Of a stretch of DNA of 64,000 bases, positions 44,441 to 53,502 are shown piece by piece. The notes below the pieces were generated by a model. It was not told where the DNA came from, did not search any database, and worked only from the letters and a program-made list of their open reading frames with translations. Source of the DNA: Flavobacterium piscisymbiosum (GTDB lineage Bacteria; Bacteroidota; Bacteroidia; Flavobacteriales; Flavobacteriaceae); the NCBI RefSeq assembly GCF_020905295.1, contig NZ_JAJJMM010000001.1:2728001-2792000 (forward strand), written 5' to 3'. Position 1 is the stretch's first letter. Each line of letters begins with the position of its first letter. The position numbers and the translations under genes were made by a program.

Positions 44441-45289
44441 ATGAACTCAGATAAGTTATTCCCTAACAGAACAAATCTGATAGACAGTCAGGTACTTATA
44501 GTAAGTGAAGAAAGCCCGGGATACCTTCTTGCGACCATTATCAATCCTCCTTTAAATCTGCTTGGCCCTGAGGTATTTGCAGGTTTGCAGCTTCTAAAAG
44601 AGTATGCTGAAGGGGACAACGGCGCAAAGGTTGTTGTTTTCGAATCTGCCGTGCTTAATTTCTTCATAGCTCATCTGGACCTTGCGCAGATGAATGTTGT
44701 TCCGGACATTCCCGGTGCAAAACATGTACTTAAAGAATGGCCTGCTTTCAGCCATTGGCTGAGCACTACACCACTGGTTTCCATCGCCAAGATCAGGGGA
44801 AGGGCCAGAGGTATGGGTAACGAATTTTTATGCGCGCTTGATATGCGTTTTGCCAGCAGGGAGAACAGCCGTTTATCTCAAATGGAGATAAATTTCGGCG
44901 GCGGACCAGGCGGCGGTGGTATTGAATGGTTAGTGCGCCATGTGGGAAGATCCAGGGCATTGGAAATTATACTGAGCGGGGATGATTTCGATGCTGACAC
45001 TGCAGAACTTTACGGCTGGATAAACAGGTCGATCCCGGACCAGGAACTGGATGAATATGTAGACCGGCTTGCCAGACGAATTGCGCAAATGGATAAAACG
45101 GCGCTGGCGACGGCAAAACAGCTTATAAACCTGCGATCACCGGTTCCTGCTGTGGAAGATCTCCAGGAAACCTTTCTAACGCTTGCCAAAATTGTTGGTG
45201 GTGAAGGAGCCAAACAGGCCGTAAGAAGGGCTAAAGCCAACGGATGGGGTGACGAGCCATTAGAAATTGATCTACCCAGATATGAGTGA
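44441..45289 (+). CDS. Enoyl-CoA hydratase/isomerase family protein
   Basis: 282 residues of the crotonase fold. SIAKIRGRARGMGNEFLCALDMRFA forms the oxyanion-hole region, FGGGPGGGGIEWLVRHVGRSRALEIILSG follows, and GWINRSIPDQELDEYVDRLARRIAQM is the trimerisation helix. The usual Glu of hydratases at MEINFGGGPGG is present as Glu before INFGG, so activity is possible. Substrate unknown. GC-rich coding compared with the toxin genes around it. Confidence 0.8.
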   Translation: MNSDKLFPNRTNLIDSQVLIVSEESPGYLLATIINPPLNLLGPEVFAGLQLLKEYAEGDNGAKVVVFESAVLNFFIAHLDLAQMNVVPDIPGAKHVLKEWPAFSHWLSTTPLVSIAKIRGRARGMGNEFLCALDMRFASRENSRLSQMEINFGGGPGGGGIEWLVRHVGRSRALEIILSGDDFDADTAELYGWINRSIPDQELDEYVDRLARRIAQMDKTALATAKQLINLRSPVPAVEDLQETFLTLAKIVGGEGAKQAVRRAKANGWGDEPLEIDLPRYE

Positions 45290-45323
45290 TCATAACAAAG
45301 CCTGAGCATAGCTCTTGAAAGAA

Positions 45324-45350
45324 AATAGTCCCAAATGTTTTGGGACTATT
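45324..45350. terminator. Bidirectional hairpin between convergent genes
   Basis: AATAGTCCCAAA (45324-45335) and its exact complement (45339-45350) around TGT, between the stops of the enoyl-CoA hydratase (plus) and the hydrolase (minus). No T run. Confidence 0.6.
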
Positions 45351-45410
45351 AATTTAATGAAATTGGATATTGAACTTTTGAGCTGAATCTTGCCTTTTAG
45401 ACTACTGGTT

Positions 45411-46199
45411 CTATTTATCAGCTGAAGACTGCTTCACAAAAGTATCTATGTGGGAAGCTACCAGTTCAGGAGACTGCAGCATCAGTAAATGTCCTGCCTT
45501 TGGTATAATTACCAAGGAAGAACCTGGTATCTTATCTTTTACTTCCTGCTCTAAGCGTTTCGGGCTGTCTATCACATCATTCTCGCCGGCAATAATGAGT
45601 GTTGGCACCTTAATGTTATCTAGTCCCTTGGAAACATCTTCCAGCATAGCAAAATTTGGCCAGCCCTCCCTTGAAGCTGTGCTATGTTTTGTGATGTCTT
45701 CAATGGTGCGTTCTCTTATTTGCGCATCGATATTGCCAGCCTGAAATACCTGGTCAATAGTTATGTTTATTCCTTCTTCAGTGGTATAGGCCCTGAGCAT
45801 CTGCTCACGTGCTTCCTGGGGAAAAATGGTTGGACTTGCAGGGGAAGGTGCAACCAGAATCAGTTTTTGTAAGCCGTCAGGTTTTTGGGCCGCAATGTAT
45901 TGTGCGACTTTGCCTCCCATTGAATGGCCTACCAAAATGTAGTTGTCCAGCTGCAATTGTTTAATCAGTTCGATCGCATCGGATGCGAGCGTTTTTATAT
46001 CATAGCCGCTTTCAGGTTTATCAGATTCTCCCCAGCCACGGTGGTCATACCTAACGGTACGATAACGGTCGGCGAGCAGCTGAGCGACCTCGGTCCAGGT
46101 TCTTGAAGAACCGCCCCAGAAATGAAGAAATAATAGGACAGGGGACTGGTTTCCTTCGTCCACGACATGAAGCTTGATATTGTTTACTTGAAATTTCAT
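45411..46199 (-). CDS. Alpha/beta hydrolase
   Basis: 262 residues. LFLHFWGGSSRTW (oxyanion region), the nucleophile elbow VGHSMGGKVAQ (Ser), the acid in IIAGENDVIDS (Asp) and the His in IPKAGHLLML are all visible. The RYDHRGWGESDKP strand is typical of the chloroperoxidase/epoxide-hydrolase-like group. Cytoplasmic. It is followed upstream by an AraC gene on the same strand, its likely regulator. Confidence 0.85.
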   Translation of the reverse strand: MKFQVNNIKLHVVDEGNQSPVLLFLHFWGGSSRTWTEVAQLLADRYRTVRYDHRGWGESDKPESGYDIKTLASDAIELIKQLQLDNYILVGHSMGGKVAQYIAAQKPDGLQKLILVAPSPASPTIFPQEAREQMLRAYTTEEGINITIDQVFQAGNIDAQIRERTIEDITKHSTASREGWPNFAMLEDVSKGLDNIKVPTLIIAGENDVIDSPKRLEQEVKDKIPGSSLVIIPKAGHLLMLQSPELVASHIDTFVKQSSADK

Positions 46200-46281
46200 T
46201 TTATTGCGTTTTTAATTACTGCAAAGTAATATCTCAATGCAGTATTGAAAAAGGTAAAATAAAGCCCTTCGATGATACATT

Positions 46282-47154
46282 TTATCCCTCTGTGTAACGG
46301 CTCCGAAATTCAATCGGTGTCATACCCGTACGAAGTCGAAAATATTTGATGAAATTTGTAGGTTCCTTGAAGCCTAATTCATAACCTATCACTTTACCTG
46401 CATCCAAACTATTTACAAGCAGCCGTTTTGCTTCCAATAATATCCGGTCATCAAGCATTTGCTTTGGAGTTCGTCCTATTATCCCCTGGCTTACTCTGCT
46501 TAAAACTTTATTAGAAACATGTAATAAATCGGTGTAATAGATTACCGGCTTTTGCTCTTTAAATTTTTTTTCGATAAGATCCTTGAACTTCATTAAAATT
46601 TCCAGATGAGCTGAATGAGAGCTGGAATTAAGGTTTCGCTGTCCTGTAGTCCGTTCGGCCGTAAAAAGAAAATTATGAAGCAGATTTCTGAGCAGATGTG
46701 ACTGGTAGATATCTTTTGGATTGTTGAGTTCCGCTTTTATAAGTGTCCATATTTCCTTTAAAGGCGGAGCGGCTTTAATGGTACAGACGGCTTCCTGATG
46801 ATTGATAGTGTTAAAAAGGATGTTGTTGCTGAACAGGTGATAATCAAAATTATCCCTGCAGAGAAAGTCATCTGTAAAGAGCAAAGCAAAGCCTTTGAAA
46901 GATTCCTGCTGGTCAAAATATTGTACGACTTCTTTTCCCACGAAAAGATAGCTGTCTTCTATAATTTTTACACTCTGGTAGTCTACCAGATGAGTAGGGG
47001 AGCCTTCCAAAAACCAAAGTATGGTAAAAAAAGAACTCCGAATGGGCTGTAAAAGGTTTTCCCTTGAAGCAACATATTCATTGTCTATTGCGATAATCTC
47101 AATTCCAAGATTCGAGTCAGCATCATATGTTATTCTTTTAATTTTTGCTCGCAT
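46282..47154 (-). CDS. AraC family transcriptional regulator
   Basis: About 290 residues from MRAKIKRITYDADSN; a longer frame to 47214 adds 20 unlikely residues. The C-terminal HTH is clear (VSQGIIGRTPKQMLDDRILLEAKRLLVNS, GYELGFKEPTNFIKYFRLRTGMTPIEFR). The N-terminal half is a cupin-type sensing domain. Gap to the alpha/beta hydrolase start is 82 bases. Ends of the IS21 element lie 150 bases upstream of its start, so its native promoter may be disturbed. Confidence 0.8.
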   Translation of the reverse strand: MRAKIKRITYDADSNLGIEIIAIDNEYVASRENLLQPIRSSFFTILWFLEGSPTHLVDYQSVKIIEDSYLFVGKEVVQYFDQQESFKGFALLFTDDFLCRDNFDYHLFSNNILFNTINHQEAVCTIKAAPPLKEIWTLIKAELNNPKDIYQSHLLRNLLHNFLFTAERTTGQRNLNSSSHSAHLEILMKFKDLIEKKFKEQKPVIYYTDLLHVSNKVLSRVSQGIIGRTPKQMLDDRILLEAKRLLVNSLDAGKVIGYELGFKEPTNFIKYFRLRTGMTPIEFRSRYTEG

Positions 47155-47448
47155 ATTTTTGCTCTTTGATATTGTATAATTCTTGAGTAACAAAGAAGTA
47201 GTGTTGTCTACCACACTTTTTAACCGGTTGCATTTGTGAACTGCAGTTATGTTTATTCTTGATTAAACCTTATTCAGCTTTGTTACAGTGCAAATTCCGG
47301 TTATATTGATCACCCCATTCCGTTTTAAAGTGAGCACCTGATTCCATTTCAAAATGACCACCTAATTCCGGAGCAAAATGACCACCTCCGTTTTGATTAA
47401 AAACTATATTTTTTCATCTGTTAATTAGTATTCAAATATAATAAAATA

Positions 47449-48186
47449 TCACTCTTTGTTTATTCCTCTTTTCTTTCTCATGGATTCGCCATGTAATTCA
47501 AGCCTGTGAGATTGGTGTATAAGTCTGTCTAATATTGCATCGGCTATCGTTTTTTCTCCAATTATGTCATACCAGCCTTGGACTGGGATTTGTGATGTCA
47601 CGATTATAGAGCCGTTATTATGCCTGTCCTCTATGATCTCCAAAAGAGTAATTCGGTTATGGCTGTCAAGTGCCTGAAGCCCAAAATCATCAAGTATTAT
47701 AACATCCTGTCTTTGTATTTTGGTAAGTTCCCGCAGATAAGTGCCATCTGCTTTAGCCATTTTTAGTCTAGCAAACAATTTTGAGGTATTAAAATAACTT
47801 ACCTTAAAACCCTGTATACAGGCTTGATAACCTAATGCGGTACCTAAATAACTTTTACCAACCCCGGTACTTCCAGTGATTAAGATGTTTTCGTTTTTCT
47901 CTATAAATTCGCATTCTGCCAGACGCAGTACCATGTTTCGGTCCAGGTTACGTGATACATCAAAATTGATACTTTCAATATTTGATTTGTAATGGAATTT
48001 GGCATTAGTGATACTTCGTTCAATACGACGATTGTACCTTTCATCCCATTCTGCATCAATAATCATCGATACAAACTGGTCAAGGGTATAATGATCTGTT
48101 TTTCCGCTTTCAATGGCTGTTTTAAAAGCATTAAACATGCCATAAAGCTTCATTTGTTTCATTTTGGTTACTGTGGATTCATTCAT
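47449..48186 (-). CDS. istB: IS21 helper ATPase IstB
   Basis: 245 residues with Walker A ITGSTGVGKSYLGTALGYQA, Walker B DVIILDDFGLQ and the sensor part GSIIVTSQIPVQGWYDIIG. IstB assists the IstA transposase by ATP-dependent target binding. Starts 15 bases after istA ends; same transcript. Confidence 0.95.
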   Translation of the reverse strand: MNESTVTKMKQMKLYGMFNAFKTAIESGKTDHYTLDQFVSMIIDAEWDERYNRRIERSITNAKFHYKSNIESINFDVSRNLDRNMVLRLAECEFIEKNENILITGSTGVGKSYLGTALGYQACIQGFKVSYFNTSKLFARLKMAKADGTYLRELTKIQRQDVIILDDFGLQALDSHNRITLLEIIEDRHNNGSIIVTSQIPVQGWYDIIGEKTIADAILDRLIHQSHRLELHGESMRKKRGINKE

Positions 48187-48201
48187 TTTTCAAGATTTAA
48201 T

Positions 48202-49749
48202 TTAGTTATAATAGTGTTTTCCTCTTATGTTACTGTGATCAGGAAGTTCCTGCTCAGGTTCTTGATCAAAATCAATATGATCCAAGTTGTTTTCTAAAAT
48301 ATTTTGTATGGTCTTAAAATTGTAAATTTTAAAATCAAGTGCCCGCCTGCAGGCATTTATTAATCGCTGTCTGCCTACCTTTTTTTCAAAATTCAGTATT
48401 CCTAAACAGCTTTTATAAGCCTGTTCCGGATGATTTCTGCTTTCGATTATCTGCATTATATATTCTCCTACTGACTCATCAATATTATTAGCCCATTCAA
48501 TGAAGCGGGCAGCACTCCATTGGGCTACAAATTGATGTGTACTGGCTAAATGCTCAGGAGTTGTTGTATAGACATAAGGTTTGTAGTTTCTTGGATGTAC
48601 AGCTATTCGATTGTATTTATAATAAATCTCTACTGTTGATTTGGTATATAACAGCTTGGCTTTCTTCTTTACATATTGATACGGAACGCTGTAATAGTTT
48701 TTGTCCTGGCTTAATTGAACATGACCGTTTTGCATTACTGTTGCAAAAGACTGGTATTTAATTTCAAAACGATCTTGTGGGAGTGGACGCAGTTTTTCTT
48801 TTTCGTCTTCTAAAAATAATTCAAAGCGGGAATAAGGGCGTCCTGTTAGTTTTCTGTTATTGTGAGAGTCAAGTAAATCCCAGATCTGCTGGTTTAATTC
48901 TTCCAGAGAAAAGAACTTAGTTTCTTTTATGGTTACATAAATCCTTCGATATAATATCTTAACAGCTCCTTCAACTAATGATTTGTCTCTGGGTCTGTAA
49001 GCTCTGGCAGGTAAAATTGTGGTTTCGTAATGTTCTGCTAAATCAGCAAGGGTTTCATTGATTGTCGGTTCAAAACGACTGCTTTTTATTACTGCAGATT
49101 TTAAATTATCCGGAACAATGGCGGCAGGAGTGCCTTCAAAAAAGCGCATGGCATTCTCTACCGAGTCAACAAAGTTTTCCTTTTGCTGGCTCATGGAAGC
49201 TTCAGCATACGTGTATTGGCTAGCGCCCAATATTGCTACAAAAAATTGTACTTCTTTGACTTCTCCAGTATCTATATCAATAATTGAGAGTGTCTTTCCA
49301 GCATAATCGACATACATTTTATCACCAGCCTTATGGTTCATATGCATGACCGGATTAACTCGTTTGCCCCATATATTGTAATGATAATGAAATTGTGAAG
49401 TTCGATAACCATCCGGATTTACAGCGATATATTGTTCCCACATATGCTGTACGGTAACGCCAACTTTTTTTAGTTCACGTTCCATTTTAGGAAAAAAATC
49501 ATAAAGTGTCTGTAATCTCGGGCTAATGGCCTCTACACTAGTCTGGGAGAATAAAAGTTCCAGCTCTGCATCGGTTTTTTGGTCGATTAATTCAAAGCTT
49601 AATCCGAGAACTTCAAATAAAGAAATATATTTCTTTACCGTATTTCTTGAAAGGGATAAGTAGCTACTTATAAATAACTTACTCTTTCCATTACAATAGA
49701 ATTTAATTACTTTTCTAATTTTACTCATGTCTGTTATTTTGTTTGCCAT
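48202..49749 (-). CDS. istA: IS21 transposase IstA
   Basis: 515 residues: N-terminal HTH (RKVIKFYCNGKSKLFISSYLSLSRNTVKKYI) and the RNase-H-type core with Asp in KMYVDYAGKTL, the second Asp in AIVPDNLKSAV and Glu in DKSLVEGAVKILY. The C-terminal beta domain includes HVQLSQDKNYYSVPYQYVKK. DDE residues are all present and the frame is intact, so it should be active. Confidence 0.95.
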   Translation of the reverse strand: MANKITDMSKIRKVIKFYCNGKSKLFISSYLSLSRNTVKKYISLFEVLGLSFELIDQKTDAELELLFSQTSVEAISPRLQTLYDFFPKMERELKKVGVTVQHMWEQYIAVNPDGYRTSQFHYHYNIWGKRVNPVMHMNHKAGDKMYVDYAGKTLSIIDIDTGEVKEVQFFVAILGASQYTYAEASMSQQKENFVDSVENAMRFFEGTPAAIVPDNLKSAVIKSSRFEPTINETLADLAEHYETTILPARAYRPRDKSLVEGAVKILYRRIYVTIKETKFFSLEELNQQIWDLLDSHNNRKLTGRPYSRFELFLEDEKEKLRPLPQDRFEIKYQSFATVMQNGHVQLSQDKNYYSVPYQYVKKKAKLLYTKSTVEIYYKYNRIAVHPRNYKPYVYTTTPEHLASTHQFVAQWSAARFIEWANNIDESVGEYIMQIIESRNHPEQAYKSCLGILNFEKKVGRQRLINACRRALDFKIYNFKTIQNILENNLDHIDFDQEPEQELPDHSNIRGKHYYN

Positions 49750-49992
49750 AATCCGTATATTTTTAACGAATGTATGGTTCTAACAACATGAAAAAATCAA
49801 TAGTTTTTAATCGTTAATTAACCACAAAACCTGGTGGTCAATTTGCTCCGGAATTAGGTGGTCAGTTTGCTCCGGAACGGGTGGTCAATTTACTCCGGAA
49901 TTAGGTGGTCAAATTCACCGGTTTTTCCAGCCATGGGAAAGCTGATTTTAATATCAAAGTTCCCCAACTTACTAATTTAAAATCCACATATA

Positions 49993-52185
49993 ATGCATTC
50001 TAAGTTTTTTAAAACCTGTTTTGTCGTGATGATACTTTTTACCGGCAAAGCTACTAGCCAGGAAACCATTACAATATCCACTGAAAATACAGTTCTTGTA
50101 CTGCAAACAGACAAAGACAGCTCTTTACTGGTCACCTACCTTGGGAAAAAGCTAAAAAATACAGATGAATATGCGGTCATCAACTCGCTGGATAAGTTTA
50201 AGGTCGGTAATGATGATTTGTTTAACAAGCGGGAAGCCTACGTAGCATCCGGCTCGCTTAACCTGATGGAGCCTGCCTTGTCTGTAACCCATAGCGATGG
50301 GAATAAATCCGTAGTGTTGCAGTATGTAAACCACGAAGTAAAAAAAATTGACAATAACCAGACATTGACTACTATTGTATTGAAAGATACGAGGTACAAA
50401 TTCCAAGTTACATTATTTTACAATGCCTATTATAAAGAAGATGTAATTGAACAATGGTCGGAAATAGAGCATAAGGAAACGGGTAATGTTGTGTTGAATA
50501 AATATGCTTCTGCCAACCTTACACTCCAGGGTAAAAAGTTTTTTCTTAAAAATCACTACAGTGGCTGGGGACGTGAGATGCTCTCAGAAGAACAGCAGTT
50601 ATTGCATGGCATTCGTACACTCGATTCAAAGTTGGGTACACGCAGCAACCTTTTGCATTCATCCTCTTTTATGATATCCATCAACAAGCCTGCAGGCGAA
50701 ACAGAAGGAGAAGTAATTGCCGGTTCATTGGAATGGAGCGGTAATTTTAAAATTGATTTTGAAACCTTTGATGAATACTACTTGCGTGTAACAGCGGGCA
50801 TCAATAATTTTTCATCAAACTACACATTAAAATCATCTGAGAAGTTCACTACACCACGTTTTGTGTACACTTATTCTGATGAAGGTAAAGGCAGAGCCAG
50901 CCGGAATCTGCAACGCTGGGCCAGAAACTATCAATTGGCGCAAGGCAGCGGCCAACGCCAAACCATATTAAACAATTGGGAAACCACTTATTTTGATTTC
51001 AATGACGAAAAGCTGAGCGAACTCACTAAAGACACAAAGAAACTAGGGGTGGATGTTTTTCTGCTAGACGACGGATGGTTTGGTAATAAATATCCCCGTA
51101 ACGGAGCTTCAGCAGGGCTTGGTGACTGGCAGTATAATAAACAAAAACTCAAGAATGGTATCAGCTCTGTAGGTAAGGAAGCTACTGCGCATGGTGTAAA
51201 GTTTGGTATATGGATAGAACCCGAAATGGTGAATCCTAAAAGCGAATTGTATGAAAAAAATCCTAACTGGATCATCAGGCAACCAGGTATAAAAGAATTT
51301 TATATGCGTAACCAACTTGTGCTTGATCTTACTAATCCAGCGGTTCAGGATTTTGTATACAATACTGTGGAGCAATTGTTCAAAGAAGTGCCTGAATTGG
51401 CGTTCATCAAATGGGATTGTAATTCGCTTATCTACAATGCCCACTCACCATTCTTGAAAAACCAGGATCACTTTTATATCGAATATATTCGTGGTTTAAA
51501 CAAAGTATTGGAAAGAGTAAGAGCCAAATATCCAAAAACACCCATGATGCTTTGTGCAGGCGGTGGCTCAAGAGTTGATTATGCTGCCCTGCAGTACTTT
51601 ACAGAGTTTTGGCCAAGTGATAATACCAATCCGTTCGACAGAATATTTATGCAGTGGGAATATTCGTATTATTTCCCTTCTATTGCTGTGGACAATCATG
51701 TAACGGATATGGGTAAACAACCCATTAAGTTTAAAACAGATGTTGCCATGATGGGCAAGTTGGGTTTTGACATTCGTGTAAATGAATTAGATGCTAAGGA
51801 TTTATTGTATGCGCAAAATGCAGTGAAACTGTATAATGGAATTAAAGATATCATTTGGCATGGTGATCAATATAGGCTACAAAACCCAGATGAGGAAAAA
51901 GTAGCGTCGATGGCTTATGTCAAGGAGAATCAAGAGGAAGCAATTGTGTTCAACTATTATGTAGCCACTACATTCAATACCACAATTGGATTGCCTATTA
52001 AAATGCAGGGGCTCGATCCAAAAAAACAATACATAATTGAAGAAGTAAACCTTTATCCCGGAATACAGTCACCCATTGATAGCTCCAAGATTTATTCGGG
52101 AGATTTCCTGATGAAGATTGGTTTTAATCCTGAAGCCAATGCTAGAAGAACCAGTGTAATCTTACGGGTGAAGGCTTTGAATTAA
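49993..52185 (+). CDS. GH36 family alpha-galactosidase, exported
   Basis: 730 residues; signal peptide (1-23, MILFTGKATSQE). An N-terminal beta-sandwich (about 25-320) is followed by the (beta/alpha)8 barrel. The barrel shows VFLLDDGWFGNK, GIWIEPEMVNPKSELYEKNPNW, the nucleophile Asp in FIKWDCN, then LCAGGGSRVDYAALQYFTEFWPSDNTNPFDR with the acid/base Asp in WPSDN. Full GH36 length. Removes alpha-galactose from raffinose-type sugars or galactomannan. It is not next to the PUL genes and has the IS21 element 82 bases upstream, so its promoter may have been separated from it. Confidence 0.9.
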   Translation: MHSKFFKTCFVVMILFTGKATSQETITISTENTVLVLQTDKDSSLLVTYLGKKLKNTDEYAVINSLDKFKVGNDDLFNKREAYVASGSLNLMEPALSVTHSDGNKSVVLQYVNHEVKKIDNNQTLTTIVLKDTRYKFQVTLFYNAYYKEDVIEQWSEIEHKETGNVVLNKYASANLTLQGKKFFLKNHYSGWGREMLSEEQQLLHGIRTLDSKLGTRSNLLHSSSFMISINKPAGETEGEVIAGSLEWSGNFKIDFETFDEYYLRVTAGINNFSSNYTLKSSEKFTTPRFVYTYSDEGKGRASRNLQRWARNYQLAQGSGQRQTILNNWETTYFDFNDEKLSELTKDTKKLGVDVFLLDDGWFGNKYPRNGASAGLGDWQYNKQKLKNGISSVGKEATAHGVKFGIWIEPEMVNPKSELYEKNPNWIIRQPGIKEFYMRNQLVLDLTNPAVQDFVYNTVEQLFKEVPELAFIKWDCNSLIYNAHSPFLKNQDHFYIEYIRGLNKVLERVRAKYPKTPMMLCAGGGSRVDYAALQYFTEFWPSDNTNPFDRIFMQWEYSYYFPSIAVDNHVTDMGKQPIKFKTDVAMMGKLGFDIRVNELDAKDLLYAQNAVKLYNGIKDIIWHGDQYRLQNPDEEKVASMAYVKENQEEAIVFNYYVATTFNTTIGLPIKMQGLDPKKQYIIEEVNLYPGIQSPIDSSKIYSGDFLMKIGFNPEANARRTSVILRVKALN

Positions 52186-52812
52186 GTTGGTTTTTATTTT
52201 TTTTTGATCAAAAAAATAAGTTTGTTTGTAAAGGGTGATTAAATGTTAAAACCCCAAGATGAAAAATAAAAAATAAACTATCACTTTCTTAGGAACATAG
52301 CTTGTTTTTTTTCTTTAATTGGTTATAATATATTCCAACCTAAGCTTGTTAGGCCTTGATTTTGTTGTTTTTTTTTCTTTAAAAGTAGCTTGTGCCAAGA
52401 TTTTGCAACAAAATCCAAGCATCACTTTTGTCCTCAGAAGTAATATATGAATTTGTATCTTATATGTACTCCAAAAGCATTTATATTAGTTAGTAGTACT
52501 CTGGAAGTTGTAATTAGCTTTTGTTTAGTAATTCATATTTTATCTCTGAGGAATACTTTGATCATGTGGAGTTATAGTAGCAAAATTTGCTCAAAGCATA
52601 TTCTACAACTTCACTATCTCTGTCTTTAAGTAGTATAATTCCTTTGCTGTAATTTTTATTCTCATTTTTACATCGGGAAAAAATAGCAAGATTGTGTGGA
52701 CAGCTGATTTCTCTCAGCAATGTTGAGAGATTTGGAATCTTTATATTGCTCATAATAAGCTAGTCTTAATTTGTCGCGTTAATAAGGCAACTACGCGATT
52801 TTTTAATTTTAA
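52186..52812. other. Gene-free AT-rich spacer
   Basis: No supportable gene. Contains an inverted repeat (CTTGATTTTGTTG near 52355 with CAACAAAATCCAAG near 52407) and the hairpin at 52711-52729. A 63-codon minus-strand frame here has no recognisable features. Confidence 0.5.
52711..52729. repeat. Hairpin CTCTCAGCAATGTTGAGAG
   Basis: Counterpart of the hairpin at 26807-26825; seven-base arms with one mismatch. Located 246 bases before the second hip operon. Confidence 0.45.
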
Positions 52813-52973
52813 ATTACTGTTAGGTCAGTAATTCTATTTAATTATACAGCAAATTTTGAAAAAATTTAAATATTTACAAATATTTACTGTTAAAGCGGTA
52901 AAACAAATATAAAAATATAGTTTTAGATATTTGCAAGGTGAAAAATGATTATATTTACTGCTTAGACAGTAAT
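52813..52973 (+). promoter_or_regulatory. Three operators of the second hip operon
   Basis: ATTACTGTTAGGTCAGTAAT (52813-52832), TTTACTGTTAAAGCGGTAAA (52883-52902) and TTTACTGCTTAGACAGTAAT (52954-52973) share the consensus TTACTGyTwrrncrGTAA. Spacings are 70 and 71 bases. The last ends two bases before the ATG, so repressor binding would block transcription start or translation directly. Confidence 0.75.
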
Positions 52974-52974
52974 T

Positions 52975-53184
52975 ATGAGTGATTTTAATTTAGGGAAGTT
53001 AATTATAGAACATCGCAAAGCTGCGGGACTTACGCAGCTCCAATTAGCTGATTTGGCAGGCATAGGCAAAACAACTGTGTTCGATATTGAAAAAAATAAA
53101 CAATCCATAAGATTGGACAGTCTGATAGCGGTCTTGAATGTTTTGAATATTGATGTTCAATTTATAAGCCCATTAAAAAAATAA
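52975..53184 (+). CDS. hipB: XRE-type helix-turn-helix protein (HipB-like, second locus)
   Basis: 69 residues, HTH in LTQLQLADLAGIGKTTVFDIEKNKQSIRLDSLIAVLNVLN. It is unlike the first locus in detail, and the operators differ as well (TTACTG instead of TATATG), so the two systems probably do not cross-repress. Followed by hipS after 3 bases. Confidence 0.85.
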   Translation: MSDFNLGKLIIEHRKAAGLTQLQLADLAGIGKTTVFDIEKNKQSIRLDSLIAVLNVLNIDVQFISPLKK

Positions 53185-53187
53185 GAG

Positions 53188-53502
53188 ATGAGAAAAGCAG
53201 TAGTTTATGTTCACGGTACCAGGGCTGGTGAGCTTATGGAAGAAGAAAACGGAAGGTATTTATTTATCTATGATGATGATTATTCTTCAGAGCCAGTGTC
53301 CTTAACTATGCCTACTGCCCATAAAAAATATTCATTTCTAGATTTTCCGCCTTTTTTTGAAGGGCTGTTACCGGAAGGTATAATGCTCGAAGGCCTTTTA
53401 AAAATAAATAAAATAGATAAGAAAGATTATTTTTCACAGCTTATGGCTGTAGGAAATGATCTGGTAGGGGCAGTAACGGTTAAAGCTGAAAATAATGAAT
53501 AG
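53188..53502 (+). CDS. hipS: HipA N-terminal subdomain protein (HipS-like, second locus)
   Basis: 104 residues: MRKAVVYVHGTRAGELMEEENGRYLFIYDDDY, then LTMPTAHKKYSFLDFPPFFEGLLPEGIMLEGLL and AVGNDLVGAVTV. Same domain as at 26104-26436. Overlaps the kinase gene by 8 bases. Confidence 0.85.
   Translation: MRKAVVYVHGTRAGELMEEENGRYLFIYDDDYSSEPVSLTMPTAHKKYSFLDFPPFFEGLLPEGIMLEGLLKINKIDKKDYFSQLMAVGNDLVGAVTVKAENNE

Larger units (their letters stand above)
47307..49911 (-). mobile_element. IS21-family insertion sequence, apparently complete
   Basis: About 2.6 kb with istA and istB intact. The ends start TGATCACC and finish GGTGGTCA, the TG...CA rule of IS21. Each end has four copies of TGANCACC or its complement about 24 bases apart: left at 47307, 47331, 47355, 47379; right at 49833, 49857, 49880, 49904. 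These are the multiple transposase sites expected of the family. A clean target duplication was not found. It lies between an AraC gene and an alpha-galactosidase gene. Confidence 0.85.

Noticed and set aside
47307..47386. CRISPR-like array at the IS21 left end
   Set aside because: Four 8-base repeats at 24-base steps are transposase sites inside the IS end.
52562..52753. 63-codon minus-strand frame before the second hip operon
   Set aside because: No family resemblance, no start signal, overlaps the hairpin; AT-rich DNA gives such frames by chance.
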